DNA from: Ulva prolifera
Lineage: Eukaryota > Chlorophyta > Ulvophyceae > Ulvales > Ulvaceae
Direction of reading: 5' to 3'
Assembly: GCA_023078555.1 (NCBI GenBank)
Contig: JALAAN010000010.1
Location: forward strand, 1,364,001-1,428,000
DNA: 64,000 bases
In this document: positions 60,394 to 64,000 of the stretch, piece by piece
Position numbering within the stretch: the first letter of the stretch is position 1
Layout: each line of letters starts with the position of its first letter
Made by a program: the position numbers and the translations under genes
The notes under the pieces: generated by a model
The model's input: the letters and a program-made list of their open reading frames with translations, nothing else
Told to the model about the DNA's origin: nothing
Databases searched by the model: none

Positions 60394-63300
60394 GTGGTGC
60401 CTGTTCGCACGCCGCAGGGATTGCAAGATGCTATCCACTCAGGGCAGAAGCACATTGAGATTCAGGATCACCTAGACCTCCGACAACTCAAACTGACAGA
60501 ATACGACCCCTTCCAAGACCACGTGGCACTGCTTGTTGCAAATGGACTGCGATCGATTCGAGTGCGCGATCGTAACCATCAGTATTTGAATGACCCTAGA
60601 GGCCACACTTGCTCTTTCCTCAGTTCAGGTCCTCGGACATGTCTGCGTGCCTACAAAACACACGATACACCAGTTCTTTACACCAGTTCTTTATGCGGTC
60701 CCACTAGAGCTTCCGCCATGTTACCATGCAAGCTTGTATACACTCCTCCAGTGCTTCCATAAGCTTGCACACAGCTGGTCGGTTTGCGTATCACGTCTGA
60801 GGCTGTGTGACACAGGGGCCTGTGGGACGGTGGCTGGCCGCAGGTGTTCGTTCCAGCAGTAGCTACCACTTTATATGCCTGTGCAACACAAACGCGCAAT
60901 TCAGGGCAACTGCTCGAGCCCTGACGGTGCTGTGGACGGAATCACCATTCTAGAGCTGATCGATTCTGGCGAACTACTACCCTTGAAGCCATTTCAGTGC
61001 CTCCTAGTCGTTAACAACGCCTGGTTGATGCTGACTGGACTTGTCTGGGTGGACAACCTCTACCTGCAGCTCCGCCGGAACACGATCCCAGACGTCGCTT
61101 TCATTTCCAACCGCGGCAGACTCCATGATGTCGATGACAAAGACCGCATTTATGTCACGAACGTGACATTCCAGTTAGATGCCCCCGGAGCGTCCGCCAT
61201 TGCAAACCCCGGGGGGCCCCACGATCGCCAGAACGCAATTGAAGTGCACATTGATGGTGCGCCGCGGACCGTGCATCCGATAAGGTATTGCAAATGCACT
61301 TCGCAAGCGCTTGGGGCAGGGAGAGGGCTGTCCCTTACTCGAGTAGTAGCTGCAGTGTAGTATCTCTGAGCGGTCGCGCATGCATGCACAGGTGAGGCTC
61401 ACCGGGCGTGCTGACCACAAGCTGTCCACCCACGTTGGTCACCCACGTGCACTGTTCTCGAATGTTCATATGAATTCAGGCATAGCATCCCCACATGCAG
61501 CCTGCCCAGTGGTGGTCATGGGATGGAATTCCCCGTCACCACTCACCCCTGGGCTTTACCTTGACCACAGACAGACGTGCATGCGGTGGCCATCGAGGCT
61601 TGTCAGGGTGTCAGGGCGGCATGTCTGGTGTGGGTGCTACATGCATACAAGCCTTGTGCATTTCTGTGCTGGTCACTACGCTTCCTGCACGTCACTGTAC
61701 GCAATCAGCTGCACTGGTCCGAATGCAGCCATCACTGGGCAGGGTCGGCTTGTCGCCCTTAGCCGGTGGTCGCATCATAGGCATGCTTGCAGGCTGCATC
61801 TTCACTGAGTGGCGCGGCATCTCCTCCCCGCTGAAAATCACACACAGCAGCTATGCCAATGTACACAACACCATGTTCCGGAACGCCAACCTGCCCGTCG
61901 TGATTGCCGACGTGTCTTACGGCAGCACCGTCCAGTTCTACAACGTCTCGTTTGCTGGCGTCACGCTCACGTATGGCAGAGTCGTCGGCACCACCGGGAA
62001 TGACTACGAGGATCTAAACTGCGCTCCGCAGCCAAGCAGCTTCTGGACCGCGGAGCATGACGAAGGATACGATGCAGAATGGGTCGTGATGCCGCCAGAG
62101 GAACGTAGGTGGGGGGAGGAGTTTGTGATCCGCAACAGCACCATGAGCGACTGCCTGTACCTGCTGACGCCAGAGAGTGAAGTGCTGCCAGGCTGCCCCA
62201 GTGAATCAGCGGTGACCCGCCGGAAATTGATTGAAGGTATGAATTCAAGTGAAGATGAATTTGTCCCATTTTGCTCAGCAGTGGAGGACTTACATGCTTG
62301 GCATGAACGGTCCACGGCTGCAAGTGACGATTGGCATGATATGGTACAGGTGTGTTATTGCTCCCCTGTGCCCTTGTCCACATCTACATGCTGGACTGGG
62401 GTCGGTCAACTTTCCTTCTGGCATAATTTGCACTCTAACTGAAACTCCGCCCATCAGCTTTGAGCCTCAACGCTGGAGCATGTTTGCAGAAGTTGCCTGC
62501 CCATCCGCAAGCTCCGCCGCCGGACTGGCCGCCTTTCGCAGTGCCGCCACCTAGCAGCCCCCGGAACCGGACGACCCTGGCGCCAGACAGAGCGGATAAG
62601 CCGGGGAATCTGGTCCAGCCCATATGCCTCAGTCTCGCATGTGCTGAGTTGCCAGAGCTGCCACCCACACGTGCCCGTGGCGGAGCCCTGCCTACCGCGG
62701 CCACTGCTGTCACGCTGGCTTCGCTGCTGCTGGTGTGCCTGGCAGCTGTGCTCTTGAGACTTCGGCGGCTGCACCGCCAAAGTCACGCATTGCCGCAAGG
62801 CCACGGCGGGGCTTGTGCAGAAACTGACGGTGGTGATCGTGGCGGTCACGGCCCCCTGCAAGTGCGCGACTCCCCTTCTGCCACAGTGAATTTCACAGAG
62901 AAATTGACGCCGCGCTGTCGTGTTTTGAGATCTGATTCACATGTCCGGCCGCGCCACTCTGCGGTGGTGGCCCCGGTTGTGTGCCAACCCTGCACTGCCG
63001 GTACGACGTTGATCCAGAGGCACTCATGCATCATGTGGACCACACATGCAACAGGCAGGCGGCTGCGCGCGCCGGACACTTCCTCCTGTGATGCAAGGAT
63101 CCACTCAGAGAGCAAAGCAGCACCGCAAGCAAGCAAACAGCGCAAATACGACCAAGACTATGCTAGCTCCGAACATCATCACCGCGGGCCTGCAAAAAAC
63201 GTCGATCAATCTTCCCGTGTGTGGCAACTACGCTGCGAGGTCTTGAACAAGCTTGGTGTGGGTGGGTGCAGGCTCATGCGGGCATCGCCGGTCCAATGCT

Positions 63301-64000
63301 CCGCACTGGGCACCGCTTCTCGCACGCGACGATGCGATGCGGCGACATGTGCACTGTCGGGGCCGCTGATGGCCCGTTTGCCGCGTATGCACGTCGCATG
63401 CATGCAAAGCGGGTCCTTGCGATGCGCAATGGCAGGCTTGTGCATTATGCAAGTTCTGCAACGCAGCCGCCCGATGAGGGGTCGGACGCTGAGTCGTGGT
63501 GGCTGCTGGGTGCGGGGGCGCATGGGCGCGCTCCTCAGAGCGCACTCGCCGTGTTCGCCCAGGCCGTGGACGCCGGAGAAACCCTGATGCCATCATTGTT
63601 CGAGCAGGCCAGCCGGCCCCAGGAGGTGCACCCTGGTAACAGCCCTGACGAGAGCCACACCGCTGCTACAAGCATCCTGAGCGGCAGCAGCGAAACGCAG
63701 CACACCCCTGGTGATGTGGGCGTAGAGGAGGCCGAGCTGCCGGTGGACTCATGCATCATGCATGACTCGGAGGCCATCGACAGCGGCGTCAGCAACCTGC
63801 TGCCTGCAAATGCCACGGCGCGACTCTGGCATGCGCAGCACGCCCAGCATGATGTCTTGAACAACGCCGCCCCCTCCACTCGAGTTGTTGTGGAAGCAGG
63901 TGCTGAGATGGTGGCCTCGGATGCCACCGACGTGTCTGCTCTGACACTCCTGACAGAACACGGCGCGTACGGCCGCAGCACGCAGCACACAGCAGGCACC
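60394..64000 (+). CDS. Receptor-like protein kinase 2, partial (kinase exons beyond the window)
   Basis: Proposed exons are 60394-60561, 60905-61256, 61793-62349, 62490-62861 and 63272 to past the right edge. The first exon may extend upstream to about 60295. Exon order and intron phases match receptor kinase 1: IQDHLDLRQ, GNCSSPDG, VWVDNLYLQL, IYVTNVTFQLD, then GCIFTEWRGISSPL and IADVSYGSTVQFYNVSFAG. A Pro-rich stalk leads to the membrane segment AVTLASLLLVCLAAVLLRL with a basic stop-transfer flank. The cytoplasmic exon shares RFSHAT, FAAYARRMHA and YGRSTQHTAG with copy 1. It is open to the last base, so the kinase domain should follow about 60-70 codons outside the window. The ectodomain is much more diverged than the gene plan, which would fit surface recognition. 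Being cut by the window, intactness is unknown. Confidence 0.8.

Overview
The window is nuclear DNA from a eukaryote, most likely a GC-rich microalga and probably green. That placement is inferred from gene style, short introns and a polyglutamylase-type TTLL gene; no marker fixes it. Every gene I can support is on the + strand and is split by introns. In the 26 introns I placed, 18 donors read GTGYG and 22 acceptors read TGCAG, and CATGCATG words are common throughout.

Layout: (1) 0-4.5 kb, no gene, two copies of a ~98-bp inverted-repeat element. (2) 4.5-7.5 kb, a four-exon membrane protein joining a TPM domain to a RING finger. (3) 9.5-15.4 kb, a tubulin tyrosine ligase-like glutamylase. 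(4) 16.2-18.6 kb, a second TPM-RING gene with identical intron phases. (5) 18.6-24.7 kb, no recognisable gene. (6) 24.7-26.0 and 29.3-30.9 kb, two paralogous two-exon genes for small secreted Cys-rich proteins. (7) 35.1-45.1 kb, an eight-exon receptor-like kinase: predicted beta-helix ectodomain, one membrane segment, cytoplasmic kinase. Its last intron is 3.7 kb and full of perfect or near-perfect hairpins. (8) 45.9-48.8 kb, a young Ty1/copia fossil with both LTRs and a 5-bp target-site duplication. (9) 51.3-52.2 kb, a third, divergent Cys-rich secreted gene. (10) 52.2-60.4 kb, repeat-rich DNA with LINE fragments, short interspersed repeats and a 267-bp AC microsatellite. (11) 60.4 kb to the right edge, a second receptor-like kinase, cut by the window before its kinase exons.

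The most interesting pattern is the order Cys-rich, Cys-rich, receptor kinase, (copia), Cys-rich, receptor kinase. It looks like a duplicated cassette pairing a small secreted Cys-rich protein with a receptor kinase, as in known ligand-receptor recognition loci. The homology within each family is visible in the sequence; the ligand-receptor relation is inference.

Exon boundaries were worked out by eye from reading frame, splice motifs and paralogue comparison, with no transcript evidence. Conserved cores are reliable; gene starts, 5' exons and low-complexity tails are less so.
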